Assembly (NCBI RefSeq): GCF_003939025.1
Contig: NZ_RQIH01000023.1
Span: forward strand, 23,176 to 87,175
Direction of reading: 5' to 3'
Length of the DNA: 64,000 nt
Source: Rhizobium sophoriradicis
GTDB lineage: Bacteria; Pseudomonadota; Alphaproteobacteria; Rhizobiales; Rhizobiaceae
Positions 9,049-17,876 of the stretch are shown here, piece after piece. The translations under genes were made by a program, and so were the position numbers. Under the pieces are notes generated by a model, which was not told where the DNA came from, made no database searches, and saw only the letters and a list, made by a program, of their open reading frames with translations. The stretch's first letter is position 1. The number at the start of each line of letters is the position of its first letter.

Positions 9049-9837
9049 TCAGATCGTTTTCAACATGCCGCCGTCAACGAAATAGGTCGATCCGATGCAG
9101 TAGCTTGCTCGTTCCGAACTGAGGAAGACGAAGACATTCGCCAGTTCCTCCGGCGTGCCGAAACGTTTGGAGGCGGCATGCTCATTGGCGACGCTCTGCA
9201 GGTAGCCTTACCAGTTGCCGCCGCTTTCGGCGGTCAGCTGCTTGGCGGTCTTGATCCAGTCCGGCGTCAGGATCAGGCCGGCATTGACGCAGTTGACGCG
9301 GATATTGTCCGGGATGAGCTCGGTCGAGAGCGTCTTCGAAAACATCATCAGCGCTGATTTACTGACATTGTAGATCGGCTCGTACCAGAGCGGCTGGACG
9401 GCGCAGATCGAGGCATTGTGCAGGATGACACCGCCGCCGCGCCTCTTCATCTGCGGCGCGATCCCGCGTGCAAGCCGCACGGCAGCCATCACATGCAGAT
9501 CCCAATAAGCCTGCCACTTCTCGTCAGGCGCCTCCATCACCGTCTCGTTCGATCCGGTGCCGGCATTGTTGATGAGGATATCGGCGCCGCCCTTCTCTGC
9601 GGCCGCAGCAATGATCGCCTCCGTTCCCGCAACCGTCGCAACGTCGGCGGCAACCGCGGTGGCGCTGACACCGTATTTTCCGGCGATACGGGCAGCCTCC
9701 GCCTCCAACCGCTCACCGCCGCGCGCGGCGAGCACGAGGTTGGAGCCCTCGGCCGCCAGCCCTTCGGCGATCGCCAGCCCGATGCCGACCGACGCGCCTG
9801 TTATCACGGCGATCTTTCCCTTCAATCCCAGATCCAT
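9049..9837 (-). pseudogene. Short-chain dehydrogenase/reductase gene with in-frame nonsense codon
   Basis: SDR-family NAD(P)-dependent oxidoreductase. The cofactor motif TGASVGIG, the NNAG strand, the catalytic Ser region (LHNASI) and the YNVSK active site are all intact. Codon 210 (9210-9208) is TAA. The same frame continues without a shift for another 52 codons carrying a normal SDR tail (GTPEELANVFVFLSSE, then YFVDGGM) and ends at TGA 9051-9049. The full frame would give 262 residues, the usual SDR length; the product now stops at 209 and lacks the last Rossmann strand and cofactor lid. ATG 9837 has GGAGGAAG upstream. The stop could arise by a single substitution. Confidence 0.85.
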
Positions 9838-9965
9838 ATCTTCCTCCACAAGCGCCGGCGAGCCCCGTCCGATATGGCGAGTGTTCCGCCAATGAATCCG
9901 GGCGTCAAGCCTTGCGACAGACTCCGATCTGTCGCAGCCTGAGCTCCCACCTAGGAGGAGTTTTC

Positions 9966-10736
9966 ATGCGACGTTATTCAGCCTGCATAGAATGGCTGTT
10001 TGCCGAAGGAGACGGCAGCTTTGCCGATCGCATCCGCCGCGCACGTGCCGGCGGCCTGACGGCGGTCGAATTCTGGCGCTGGAGCGACAAGGACCTGGAT
10101 GCGATTGAGGCGGCGCTTGATGAAACCGGCCTTGCCCTCACCAGCCTTGTCGCCGAACCGATGATCGCGCTGACCGATGCGGCCAACCGGCAGTCCTGGC
10201 TGAAAGGCCTTGCCGAATCCGTCGCCGTTTCGAGACGCCTCGGCGCGCCGGTGCTGATCGCTCAGGCAGGCGACGATCTTCCGGGCGTCAGCCGCGAAGA
10301 ACAGCGCCGGGCGCTCACCGAAACGCTGAAGGCCGGCGCCGATATCCTCAAGGGCAGCGGCGTGCGCCTCGGCGTCGAGCCGCTCAACATCCGCATCGAC
10401 CATATAGGCTATTTCCTCGATTCCACCCGCGAAGGCCTCGATATCGTCTCCGATGTCAGCCGTCCCGAGATCGGCATCGTCTACGACATCTACCATTCCG
10501 CCGTGATGGACGAACGCACCGAAGAGGTGCTCGACGGCCGCCTCGACCGCGTCTTCCACGTCCATGTCGCCGATCATCCCGGCCGCAACGAACCGGGTTC
10601 CGGCGGCATCGACCTCGCCCACCGCCTCAACTGGATCTTCGCCAACGGCTATGATGGCGCCGTCGGCCTCGAATACCGGCCGAGCAGGCCCGGCGCCGAA
10701 GCGGTCGAGGCCGCGATCGCATCGCTTGGCGGCTAG
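9966..10736 (+). CDS. Hydroxypyruvate isomerase-like TIM-barrel protein
   Basis: 256-residue protein of the xylose-isomerase-like TIM-barrel superfamily, closest in pattern to hydroxypyruvate isomerase (Hyi). Metal-site motifs expected for the fold are visible: a glutamate in GVEPLNIR near residue 140, GIVYDIYH near 175, HVHVADHPGRNEPGSG near 205 and the terminal GLEYRP glutamate. Hyi interconverts hydroxypyruvate and tartronate semialdehyde in glyoxylate metabolism; another sugar-acid isomerase is possible. The ATG at 9966 has AGGAGG upstream. Its end overlaps the convergent next gene by 4 bp. Confidence 0.82.
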   Translation: MRRYSACIEWLFAEGDGSFADRIRRARAGGLTAVEFWRWSDKDLDAIEAALDETGLALTSLVAEPMIALTDAANRQSWLKGLAESVAVSRRLGAPVLIAQAGDDLPGVSREEQRRALTETLKAGADILKGSGVRLGVEPLNIRIDHIGYFLDSTREGLDIVSDVSRPEIGIVYDIYHSAVMDERTEEVLDGRLDRVFHVHVADHPGRNEPGSGGIDLAHRLNWIFANGYDGAVGLEYRPSRPGAEAVEAAIASLGG

Positions 10737-11269
10737 ACCGAGTCCGCGTCTTCGGCAAAGGGTTCAAGCTCCGGATCGAAATCGACGCCGACGACATTGT
10801 TGAAGATGGCTGTCGCCAGCATTATGCCGGCGAAGGCGACGAGATCGATGAGCACCTTGGTCTCGTAGCGCTCTTTCAGTCTCGTCCAGAGCTCGGCCGG
10901 AACGGCGTTGGAATCGACGACGATCGCCCTGCCGAATGCCTCGAGCAGTGCTTCCGTTTCCGAAAGCTCCAGCGCATTGGGGTCGAAACCCTTGTTGATC
11001 AGCGCCCGGCGAAAGAAGGTGATGGCGATCGTCGAACTCGCCGCTTTCGAGATCGCATGGGAGAAGATCCAGATTTCCCGGTCGCTGATCACAGGATCGA
11101 GTTCGGCCCGCAGCGTGAACCACTCGGCATAGATGCGATGGGCGACCGGCGAATGCAGGAGCGTCCGCTTCATGTTGGTCATGCGCCCGCGCATCCTTAT
11201 TTCTTCATCATGCGCCGCGCGAACCTCTGGCGAAGCGGTGTCGTAATCGATCTGCGGGAGGTGGCTCAT
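10733..11269 (-). CDS. Carboxymuconolactone decarboxylase/AhpD-like protein
   Basis: 178-residue all-helical protein with the layout of carboxymuconolactone-decarboxylase-family proteins: an N-terminal HSPVAHRIYAEWF-type helix, a central helix pair around residues 55-110 and a C-terminal KVLIDLVAFAGIMLATAIFNNV segment. The CxxC redox pair of true AhpD peroxidases is absent, so peroxidase activity is unlikely. Function is unknown. ATG 11269 is preferred over TTG 11272. It is divergent from the cupin gene. Confidence 0.65.
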   Translation of the reverse strand: MSHLPQIDYDTASPEVRAAHDEEIRMRGRMTNMKRTLLHSPVAHRIYAEWFTLRAELDPVISDREIWIFSHAISKAASSTIAITFFRRALINKGFDPNALELSETEALLEAFGRAIVVDSNAVPAELWTRLKERYETKVLIDLVAFAGIMLATAIFNNVVGVDFDPELEPFAEDADSV

Positions 11270-11356
11270 CAAGTGAACGCTTTCCTAGAAGATAAATCCG
11301 CTTGGCCGCCGGGCGGCGCCCACCTAGATTGTTTATATCGAAGGCGGAGGCAAGGC

Positions 11357-11830
11357 ATGAGCGGCGACCACGAGCATTCTCACATCGACTGGCGGGAACA
11401 TGGCGTCAAGGTCATTCCCGGCAATTCGCTCGATCCTAACACGGCGCAGACGCCGGGCATGAACCGCGCAACGGCGATCAACAATGCGCGCGCCGGCGCC
11501 GAGAAGATCTGGGCCGGCACGGTGACGATCCATGCCAATGCCAAGACCGGCGCCCACCACCACGGCGATCTCGAAAGCATCATCTATGTCGTCAAGGGCA
11601 AGGCCCGCATGCGCTGGGGCGAGCATCTGGAATTTACCGCCGAGGCGGGCCCCGGCGATTTCATCTATGTCCCGCCCTACGTGCCCCATCAGGAGATCAA
11701 CGCCAGCCGAGACGAGACGCTGGAATGCGTGCTCGTCCGCTCAGGCCAGGAGCCCGTCGTCGTCAATCTCGATATCGAGCCTGTGGAAAAACCGGAAGAC
11801 GTTCCCTGGATCGATCCGATCCATCGCTGA
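11357..11830 (+). CDS. Cupin-domain protein
   Basis: 157-residue single-domain cupin. The metal-binding motif is present: GAHHHGDLESIIYVVKG near residue 62 and GDFIYVPPYVPHQEIN near residue 100, together giving three histidines and a glutamate. Enzyme or sensor function is unknown; small cupins of this type are often dioxygenases, isomerases or polyketide-cyclase-like proteins. The ATG at 11357 follows GGAGG. It ends 21 bp from the convergent ugpC gene. Confidence 0.85.
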   Translation: MSGDHEHSHIDWREHGVKVIPGNSLDPNTAQTPGMNRATAINNARAGAEKIWAGTVTIHANAKTGAHHHGDLESIIYVVKGKARMRWGEHLEFTAEAGPGDFIYVPPYVPHQEINASRDETLECVLVRSGQEPVVVNLDIEPVEKPEDVPWIDPIHR

Positions 11831-11851
11831 CGCCGACCGTCGATGAATTCG

Positions 11852-12961
11852 TCAGGCGTGGACGGGGCCGGCACTGCTCATGGCAGGGGTCTCGATGATC
11901 CGGCCGGTATCGGCGGCATAGAGGTGGATCGCATTGTGATCAATCGCGATGCCGATCGGATCGCCCGATTTCACGCTCACGGCATCCGTCAGCGCCACGG
12001 CAAAAGTCAGTCCGTCGAAATCGGCATGCACGACGCGGCTCGCGCCGAGCTCTTCGATGAAATCGGCCGTCGCGATCAAGGCGCCGGGTGCATCCGGCGC
12101 CACCAGCAGGGCGGCCTCTGCGCGCATGCCGAGCACGACGCGTTTGCCTTTCAGCGGCGCGGCGCGTTCGCGCGGCAGCGCAATCTTGCGGCTCTGGTCA
12201 TAGACGAAGACACCTTCATCGTTGATCGTGCCTTCGAGCAGGTTCATCGCCGGCGTGCCGACGAATCCTGCGACGAAGCGCGAGACCGGATGATGATAGA
12301 CCTCTTCCGGCGTGCCGACCTGCTCGACCCTGCCGCCATTCATCACCACCAGCCGGTCGGCCAGCGTCATCGCCTCCGTCTGGTCATGGGTGACGAAGAT
12401 CGAGGTGGCGCCGAGGCGGCGGTGGAGCCGACGGATTTCGGCGCGCATGGCGATGCGCAGCTTGGCGTCGAGGTTGGACAGCGGCTCGTCGAAGAGGAAC
12501 ACTTTCGGCTCGCGGATCATCGCGCGGCCCATGGCGACGCGCTGGCGCTGGCCGCCGGAAAGAGCGGCCGGGCGGCGGTCGAGGAAAGGTTCGAGGCTGA
12601 GCGCCTTGGCGACCTCGGTAATGCGTCGCTGACGCTCAGCCTTCGCGACGCCGGCCACCTTCAGCGCATAACCGATATTCTCGGCAACGGTCATATGCGG
12701 ATAGAGCGCATAGTTCTGGAACACCATCGCGCAGCCGCGCTCGCGCGGCTCCAGCTGGTTGACAACGCGGCGGTCAATGGCGATTTCGCCGCCGCTGATT
12801 TCCTCGAGACCGGCGATCATGCGCAAGAGCGTAGACTTGCCGCAGCCCGACGGGCCGAGGATGACAACGAATTCACCGGATTTAATCTCCAGGTCGACGC
12901 CGTGAACCACGGGATGCTTGCCGTAGCTCTTCTTCACATCACGGATTGAGATCGGTGCCAC
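11852..12961 (-). CDS. ugpC: Glycerol-3-phosphate ABC transporter ATPase UgpC
   Basis: ATP-hydrolysing subunit of the sn-glycerol-3-phosphate importer, cytoplasmic face. All nucleotide-binding motifs are intact in 369 residues: Walker A GPSGCGKST, signature LSGGQRQRVAMGRAM, Walker B VFLFDEPLSNLD and the H-loop VTHDQTEAM. The C-terminal third (about residue 235 on) is the MalK/UgpC-type OB-fold regulatory domain. It is the last gene of ugpBAEC, 12 bp after ugpE. Assignment as Ugp rather than another CUT1 sugar ATPase rests on the linked ugpB. Confidence 0.9.
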   Translation of the reverse strand: MAPISIRDVKKSYGKHPVVHGVDLEIKSGEFVVILGPSGCGKSTLLRMIAGLEEISGGEIAIDRRVVNQLEPRERGCAMVFQNYALYPHMTVAENIGYALKVAGVAKAERQRRITEVAKALSLEPFLDRRPAALSGGQRQRVAMGRAMIREPKVFLFDEPLSNLDAKLRIAMRAEIRRLHRRLGATSIFVTHDQTEAMTLADRLVVMNGGRVEQVGTPEEVYHHPVSRFVAGFVGTPAMNLLEGTINDEGVFVYDQSRKIALPRERAAPLKGKRVVLGMRAEAALLVAPDAPGALIATADFIEELGASRVVHADFDGLTFAVALTDAVSVKSGDPIGIAIDHNAIHLYAADTGRIIETPAMSSAGPVHA

Positions 12962-12973
12962 AGGTCTGTTCCT

Positions 12974-13888
12974 TCACTTCTCGGTGGAGATAAGGCCGCG
13001 CACGAACCAGCGCTGCATCAGGATGACGAGCACCAGCGGCGGCGACATGATGATCAGGGTACCGGCCATCGCGACGTTCCAATCGGGCAGGCCGAATTCG
13101 GACGGGATCAGGGTCTTGAGCTGCGTCACCGCAATGCCGAAATTCGGATCGGTAGTGATCAGCAGCGGCCAGAGATACTGGTTCCATGCCCAGACGAACA
13201 TGATGGTGAACAGCGCGATCATGTTCGGCCGCGACAGCGGCACCAGAATGTCCCAGAAGAACCGAACCGGGCCCGACCCATCCATCTTCGAGGCCTCGGC
13301 AAGTTCATCCGGAACCGTCAGATAGAACTGCCGGTAAAGGAACGTCCCGGTCGCGGTTGCGACCAGCGGCAGAACCAGGCCGGGGTAGGAATTCAGCAGA
13401 CCCCATTCGAGCTTGATCTGGATGCCGGTAATCTGGGCCACGAGCCAGCTGATGCCGGTGACATCGAGGATCGTCTGGAATGGCTGCAGCGCATTGGCCG
13501 CGATCGAATAGGTCGGCACGATGCGCACTTCCAGCGGCAGCATCAGCGTGATGAAGATGATCCAGAAAATCACATAGCGGCCGCGGAAGCGGAAATAGAC
13601 GATCGAGAAGCCTGCCATGGCGGAAAGGATAACCTTGCCGGCAGCGACCGACGTCGCGAAGATGATGCTGTGCAGCAGCTTGGTGCCGAGATCGGCGCGC
13701 ACCCAGGCTTCCCGGGCGTTTTCCCAGAAATGCGAGCCCGGCGTCAGCGGCAGCGGCACGCGGTTGACTGTCTCCAGATCCAGCGTCGAGGCGATGATGA
13801 CGATGGCGAAAGGCAGTAGCGCGATGACCATGCCAAGCGCCAAAAGCGTATAGCAGATGAAGTTGAATATCGGCGTGCGTTCGATCAT
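12974..13888 (-). CDS. ugpE: Glycerol-3-phosphate ABC transporter permease UgpE
   Basis: MalG-type inner-membrane permease, 304 residues with six predicted helices. The cytoplasmic EAA loop that contacts the ATPase reads EASKMDGSGPVRFFWDILVPLSRP around residue 205, split here only for description. It ends in FVRGLISTEK, a tail seen in many MalG/UgpE proteins. It lies 10 bp after ugpA and 12 bp before ugpC, so it is clearly co-transcribed. Confidence 0.9.
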   Translation of the reverse strand: MIERTPIFNFICYTLLALGMVIALLPFAIVIIASTLDLETVNRVPLPLTPGSHFWENAREAWVRADLGTKLLHSIIFATSVAAGKVILSAMAGFSIVYFRFRGRYVIFWIIFITLMLPLEVRIVPTYSIAANALQPFQTILDVTGISWLVAQITGIQIKLEWGLLNSYPGLVLPLVATATGTFLYRQFYLTVPDELAEASKMDGSGPVRFFWDILVPLSRPNMIALFTIMFVWAWNQYLWPLLITTDPNFGIAVTQLKTLIPSEFGLPDWNVAMAGTLIIMSPPLVLVILMQRWFVRGLISTEK

Positions 13889-13898
13889 GTCCGCGACC

Positions 13899-14783
13899 TC
13901 ACTTGTAGTGCACGCGCCGCTCGATGAAGCGGAACTGGAAGATGGTGAGCATGACGACGAGCAGCATCAGGATGATCGATTGCGCCGCAGCGCCCGAATA
14001 ATCCAGGCCCCGGAAGCCGTCGAAATAGATCTTGTAGACCATGAGCTCCGTCGCCCGGGCCGGGCCGCCCTGCGTCATCACATCGACGATGCCGAAGGAA
14101 TCCTGGAAGCTCTCGGTGATGTTGATGACGAGCAGGAAGAACAATGTCGGCGTCAGCAGCGGCAGCTGGAGGTCCCACATGCGGCGCAGCGGCCCGGACC
14201 CATCCATGGCGGCCGCTTCGATTAGCGAGCGCGGAATACCCTGCAGAGCCGAGAGGAAGAAGATGAAATTATAGCCGATATATTTCCAGGAGAAGGCGAC
14301 GATGACGGCGATCATCGCGTCCTTGCCGTCGAGCGCGGGATTCCAGAGGCCGGGCCAGACATGGTTGATGACCGAGAGAAGGCCGGCCTCCGGCGCCAGG
14401 ATGAAGCGGAAGGCCAGCCCGAGAGCGGGCGCGGCGATCGCGTAGGGCCAGATGAAAACCGACCGGTAGATCTTGTGGCCGCGCAGTTCACGATCCGTCA
14501 AAAGCGCCAGGATGAGCGCTAGCCCCATGGCAATAATCGTCGAGCTGAAGCCGAAAACCATGCTGCGGGTGATCGATTCCCAATAGATCGGATCGCTGAG
14601 CAGCAGTTTGAAATTGTCGAAGCCGACCCAGGCATTGCCGCCGCCCCATGGCTGCTCGAGCGTGAACGCCCAATAAAGCGCCTGCGCGCTTGGCCAGTAG
14701 AAGAAGACGAAGATCAGCAGCAGCATCGGGAATGCGAAGAGAAGGCCGATCGTCGTCGAGGAGAAAGTGACGCGCTTTTCCAT
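13899..14783 (-). CDS. ugpA: Glycerol-3-phosphate ABC transporter permease UgpA
   Basis: MalF-type inner-membrane permease with six helices. The EAA loop (EAAAMDGSGPLRRMW, then LPLLTP) lies near residue 195. The start at ATG 14783 gives a 294-residue protein beginning MEKRVTFSSTTIGLLFAFP, normal for UgpA; a longer in-frame reading to 14867 adds a proline-rich, non-membrane stretch that is probably untranslated. The gene follows ugpB after 126 bp that contain a strong hairpin. Confidence 0.9.
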   Translation of the reverse strand: MEKRVTFSSTTIGLLFAFPMLLLIFVFFYWPSAQALYWAFTLEQPWGGGNAWVGFDNFKLLLSDPIYWESITRSMVFGFSSTIIAMGLALILALLTDRELRGHKIYRSVFIWPYAIAAPALGLAFRFILAPEAGLLSVINHVWPGLWNPALDGKDAMIAVIVAFSWKYIGYNFIFFLSALQGIPRSLIEAAAMDGSGPLRRMWDLQLPLLTPTLFFLLVINITESFQDSFGIVDVMTQGGPARATELMVYKIYFDGFRGLDYSGAAAQSIILMLLVVMLTIFQFRFIERRVHYK

Positions 14784-14862
14784 GGGTGGTCGTTTTCGCC
14801 CTGGTTTGACTTCAGGCGCGGGCGGCAGCGCATCCGCGACTGGTTGGGAGAACTTACAAAGA

Positions 14863-14895
14863 CGCACCCGGCACGCACAAGGCGGGCCGGGTGCG
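14863..14895 (-). terminator. Intercistronic hairpin between ugpB and ugpA
   Basis: Perfect 10-bp arms (CGCACCCGGC / GCCGGGTGCG) with a 13-nt loop start 15 bp after the ugpB stop. In binding-protein-dependent ABC operons such hairpins partially terminate or stabilise mRNA, giving more binding protein than permease. There is no long T run, so partial attenuation or mRNA protection is more likely than full termination. Confidence 0.55.
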
Positions 14896-14909
14896 GCTCA
14901 ATTCGGCGA

Positions 14910-16265
14910 TCAGGGGAGCTGAACGTTCTTGTAGGTCTGCTGGAAGCGGCGCAGGAGCTGGTTGCCGCGTTCGGCAGCAGAGTCGAGCGAGGCCTGGACG
15001 TCGGCATTGTTGACGAAGATCGCCTGCAGGCCGTTGGCGATCTCGGTGCGGACCTGCAGCAGGCCGCCGAGACGGATGCCCTTGGCGGCTGCGTCGCCAG
15101 CCGGGGAAGCGGTCAGGCTCTGGATGGCGAGTTCACGGCCGGCGTAAGGCGCCTTATCGTAGAAGCCCTGCTTCTTCAGATATTCGAAGCCGGAGTTGCG
15201 AACCGGGATGTAGCCGGTAACGGTCGACCAGGTCAGAGCTTCTTCGGGCTTCGCGATGAAGTTGAAGAAGGCAGCGGCTGCCTTGTACTCGGCGTCCGAA
15301 TGGCCCTTCAGAACCCAGAGCGAAGCGCCGCCGACATATGAGCTGTGACGGGTTGCGTCACCATAGGTCGGGAGCATGGCAACGCCCCAGTTCATGCCCT
15401 GCTTGGCGGTGCGGCCGATATTCCCGTGGTCGCCGACCGAGGTCAGGATGACCTGGCAGTCGCCGGCGGCGAAGGCTTCAACGAAGGTCTGGCCGACGGC
15501 CTTGTTCTTGATGACGGCGAGCTTGTTGTCGTACCAGGACTTGAGATCCTTGATGTAGCTGACGAGAAGCGGGTTCTTGTTGAAGACCAGCTCGGCGTCG
15601 AGGCCTTCGAAGCCATTCTTCTTCGTGGCGATCGGCTCACCGTTGACGGCTTCGAACTGCTCGACGTACTGCCAGACTTCGTTGCTGGAGATGTCGAAGG
15701 CGAGCGGGCATGCATAGCCGGCGTCCTTCAGAGCCTTGAAGTCCTCACCGGCTTCCTTCCAGGTCGCCGGAGCATGATCCTTGCCGATCTTGGCGAAGGC
15801 GTCCTTGTTCCAGTAGAGCAAAGCGGTCGAGGAGTTGAAGGGGAAGGAATACATCTCGCCCTTCGACGTGGCGTAGTAGCCTGCGATACCCGAGAAGTAA
15901 TCGTTCCAGTCGACGGTGTAGCCCATGTCGGCCATCAGCTTGTTTGCCGGGTAGTAGGCGCCGGAGAGCATGATGTCGAGCGTGCCGGCGTCGGAAACCT
16001 GAGCGATGGTCGGCTGCTTGCCGGCGCGGAAGGCGGCAATGGTGTTCTGCAGGGAGGCGTCGTAGCTGCCCTGGCTGGTGCAGACGACTTCGTAATCGGC
16101 CTGCGACTGGTTGAAGCGATCGCACTGTTCCTGGACACGCTTTGCGATGTCACCGGAATTACCGAACCAGAAGTCAATCTTGGTCTTTTCGGCGGCGGCA
16201 GCGGGGCCAGCAAGAAACGCTGTAGCGAGAAGGGCGCCAACGGCGCCGAGAAGCTTGGCTTGCAT
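14910..16265 (-). CDS. ugpB: sn-Glycerol-3-phosphate-binding periplasmic protein UgpB
   Basis: Periplasmic receptor for glycerol-3-phosphate (and glycerophosphodiesters), 451 residues. Start at ATG 16265 gives a classic signal peptide (MQAKLLGAVGALLATAFLAG, cleavage after PAAAA). Family stretches include the YVGGASLWVLKG segment near residue 290, the TGYIPVRNSGFEYLKKQGFY segment near 350, and RTEIANGLQAIF near the end. It is first in ugpBAEC, the order used in rhizobia. In relatives the operon is induced by phosphate starvation through PhoB; a possible Pho-box-like repeat lies upstream. Part of its 5' coding region (16141-16238) recurs as a fragment at 46362-46457. Confidence 0.92.
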   Translation of the reverse strand: MQAKLLGAVGALLATAFLAGPAAAAEKTKIDFWFGNSGDIAKRVQEQCDRFNQSQADYEVVCTSQGSYDASLQNTIAAFRAGKQPTIAQVSDAGTLDIMLSGAYYPANKLMADMGYTVDWNDYFSGIAGYYATSKGEMYSFPFNSSTALLYWNKDAFAKIGKDHAPATWKEAGEDFKALKDAGYACPLAFDISSNEVWQYVEQFEAVNGEPIATKKNGFEGLDAELVFNKNPLLVSYIKDLKSWYDNKLAVIKNKAVGQTFVEAFAAGDCQVILTSVGDHGNIGRTAKQGMNWGVAMLPTYGDATRHSSYVGGASLWVLKGHSDAEYKAAAAFFNFIAKPEEALTWSTVTGYIPVRNSGFEYLKKQGFYDKAPYAGRELAIQSLTASPAGDAAAKGIRLGGLLQVRTEIANGLQAIFVNNADVQASLDSAAERGNQLLRRFQQTYKNVQLP

Positions 16266-16374
16266 GAGAACCTCGAACGTAAAAGGGACGCGCACTTTCA
16301 GCGCACGCCCTATTAGCTGGTTCAAATTGCCGCGGCCAATGAATATTACATGACATGAAATGAACGAAATCCAG

Positions 16375-16392
16375 TCGTCACAAAATCGTCAC
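16375..16392 (+). promoter_or_regulatory. Possible Pho-box-like direct repeat upstream of ugpB
   Basis: TCGTCACAAAATCGTCAC is a 7-bp direct repeat with the 11-bp period of PhoB sites (known rhizobial consensus close to CTGTCATAAATCTGTCAT). It lies 110 bp upstream of ugpB. It matches the consensus only partly and points away from ugpB, so the call is tentative. Confidence 0.3.
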
Positions 16393-16571
16393 ACGGTTGT
16401 TGTTCACAACTCTCAGGGGAAATATTTAGATCAGCGCCGAGCGGTCTGCAAATATATTTACAGATGCACGCATCTATATTCTGGAGAGTACAATTTCAAA
16501 GAGTATTTAATATTTACTAATATTTTGGAATAGCTCACCTATTCATTGCTCCGTCATATCGAAACTTGCAA

Positions 16572-16608
16572 AAAACGTCCTCGTTTTGCCGTTGCACTGC
16601 TGTGCAAC
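16572..16608 (-). terminator. Double-hairpin terminator after the ROK gene
   Basis: Beginning 21 bp after the ROK stop, on the minus strand, come a perfect 7-bp-arm hairpin (GTTGCAC/GTGCAAC, 16591-16608) and a second one with arms AAAACG/CGTTTT (16572-16587) running into a T run. This fits a rho-independent terminator keeping ROK transcription out of ugpB. Confidence 0.5.
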
Positions 16609-16628
16609 GCCCAGTTTCAGCCCCTAAA

Positions 16629-17834
16629 TTAGAGGGAATCCTTCAAAATTGCTGCAAAATGGGGGTCGAATGCGCGGCTGATCGGTCCGGCGGCAGCACC
16701 GAGCGCCACTGACCATGGATCGGCCATGCCGGGCTGCAGGCGCGGCAGCGTCCGGCCGCGCCGTTCGGCGATCGAGGGCAGCAGCGGGCCGATGGCGGCA
16801 ATCAACCGGTTCACCAGCGCTTCGGGGGCGCTGCCGCAGAGGATCACCGTCTGCGGATCGAAGACCGTTTCGACGAGATGGATGCTCCAGCGCAGGTCCG
16901 CCGCCGCCGCTTCGATCCAGGTATCGATGCCTGGATCGCCCCTCGAGGCGAGGTCGTTGATGTGCGCATGCAGATCGGGATCGGCGGGATCGATCGACAG
17001 GTACTGGTAGAGCGAGGCGAGCGAAGCGCGATGTTCAAGCGGCGTTGATTTGCCGTCGGCAAAGAGCAGCGCCATGCCGATCTCGCCGGCATTGCCGTTG
17101 GCGCCGCGATAGAGTTCGCCGTTCAGAATGAGGCCGGCGCCGATGCCGTAGCCGACGAACAGGCAAACGGCATGGTCGAGACCATGGGCGGCCCCCACCA
17201 TACGCTCGGCAGTCGCGGCCGCCGCCGCATCGTTCTGCAGGCCGACATCGAGCCCGGTGCCGGCGGTCAGCGTTTCCAGCAGCGGAAACTTCTGCCAGGC
17301 CTCCATCATCCAGGGATCGTCGCCGCTGCCGGCGACGCCGAAGGGTCCGGGCATGGCGGCGCCGAGGCCGACCAGCCGCTTTTCCGATTGCTGGACGATC
17401 CCGGCAAGTTCTGCACGCACGCCGGCAACGAGATCGAGGATGACCTTCGTCCCTTCCGACGGGCCTCCGGCCGGGAGGCCGGCCTCATCGCGCACGAGAA
17501 CATTGCCGACGAGATCGACGGCAACCGCCCGCGTCACATGCCGGTCGATCTGCAGGCCGATCGCGAAGGCGCCCTCGGGAACAAGCCGATAAGGCGTCGA
17601 GGGCTGGCCTCTGCCCTTCCGCACCGCCTCCTGCGAACTGACGAGACCGTCGCGCTCCAGCTCCTCGATGATATTGGACACTGTCTGCTTGGTCAGCCGC
17701 GTCGCCCGCGCCAGATCGGCGCGCGAGAGCGCACCGTTGATCCTCAAGGCATCGATCATCACACGCCTGTTATGCGCGCTGGTGCCTTCGTGATTGGTGC
17801 CGCTCTTGGCCCGGATCGGCCTGACGTCATTCAT
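16629..17834 (-). CDS. ROK-family transcriptional regulator of the sugar operon
   Basis: NagC/XylR-type repressor of 401 residues. A winged helix-turn-helix (RINGALSRADLARATRL, then KQTVSNIIEELERDGLV) occupies residues 25-75, followed by a ROK sugar-binding domain with GNAGEIGM near residue 260. The usual zinc-binding cysteine cluster after that motif (CxCGxxGCxE) is missing; the sequence is PLEHRASLASLYQ. The gene is divergent from an ABC sugar operon and a palindrome lies 43 bp upstream, so autoregulation and sugar-responsive control of that operon are likely. ATG 17834 has GAGG nine bases upstream and is preferred to TTG 17840. Confidence 0.9.
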   Translation of the reverse strand: MNDVRPIRAKSGTNHEGTSAHNRRVMIDALRINGALSRADLARATRLTKQTVSNIIEELERDGLVSSQEAVRKGRGQPSTPYRLVPEGAFAIGLQIDRHVTRAVAVDLVGNVLVRDEAGLPAGGPSEGTKVILDLVAGVRAELAGIVQQSEKRLVGLGAAMPGPFGVAGSGDDPWMMEAWQKFPLLETLTAGTGLDVGLQNDAAAAATAERMVGAAHGLDHAVCLFVGYGIGAGLILNGELYRGANGNAGEIGMALLFADGKSTPLEHRASLASLYQYLSIDPADPDLHAHINDLASRGDPGIDTWIEAAAADLRWSIHLVETVFDPQTVILCGSAPEALVNRLIAAIGPLLPSIAERRGRTLPRLQPGMADPWSVALGAAAGPISRAFDPHFAAILKDSL

Positions 17835-17876
17835 GTGCAATTGCCTCTTGACTCCAATAGAATGTTGGCGAAGTAA

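Larger units (their letters stand above)
16266..16628. other. Intergenic region between ugpB and the ROK gene
   Basis: A 363-bp gap with no coding signal, the most AT-rich part of this section (especially 16440-16540). It should hold the ugp promoter on the minus strand, a Pho-box-like repeat (16375-16392) and hairpins that end the ROK transcript (16572-16608). Confidence 0.6.
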
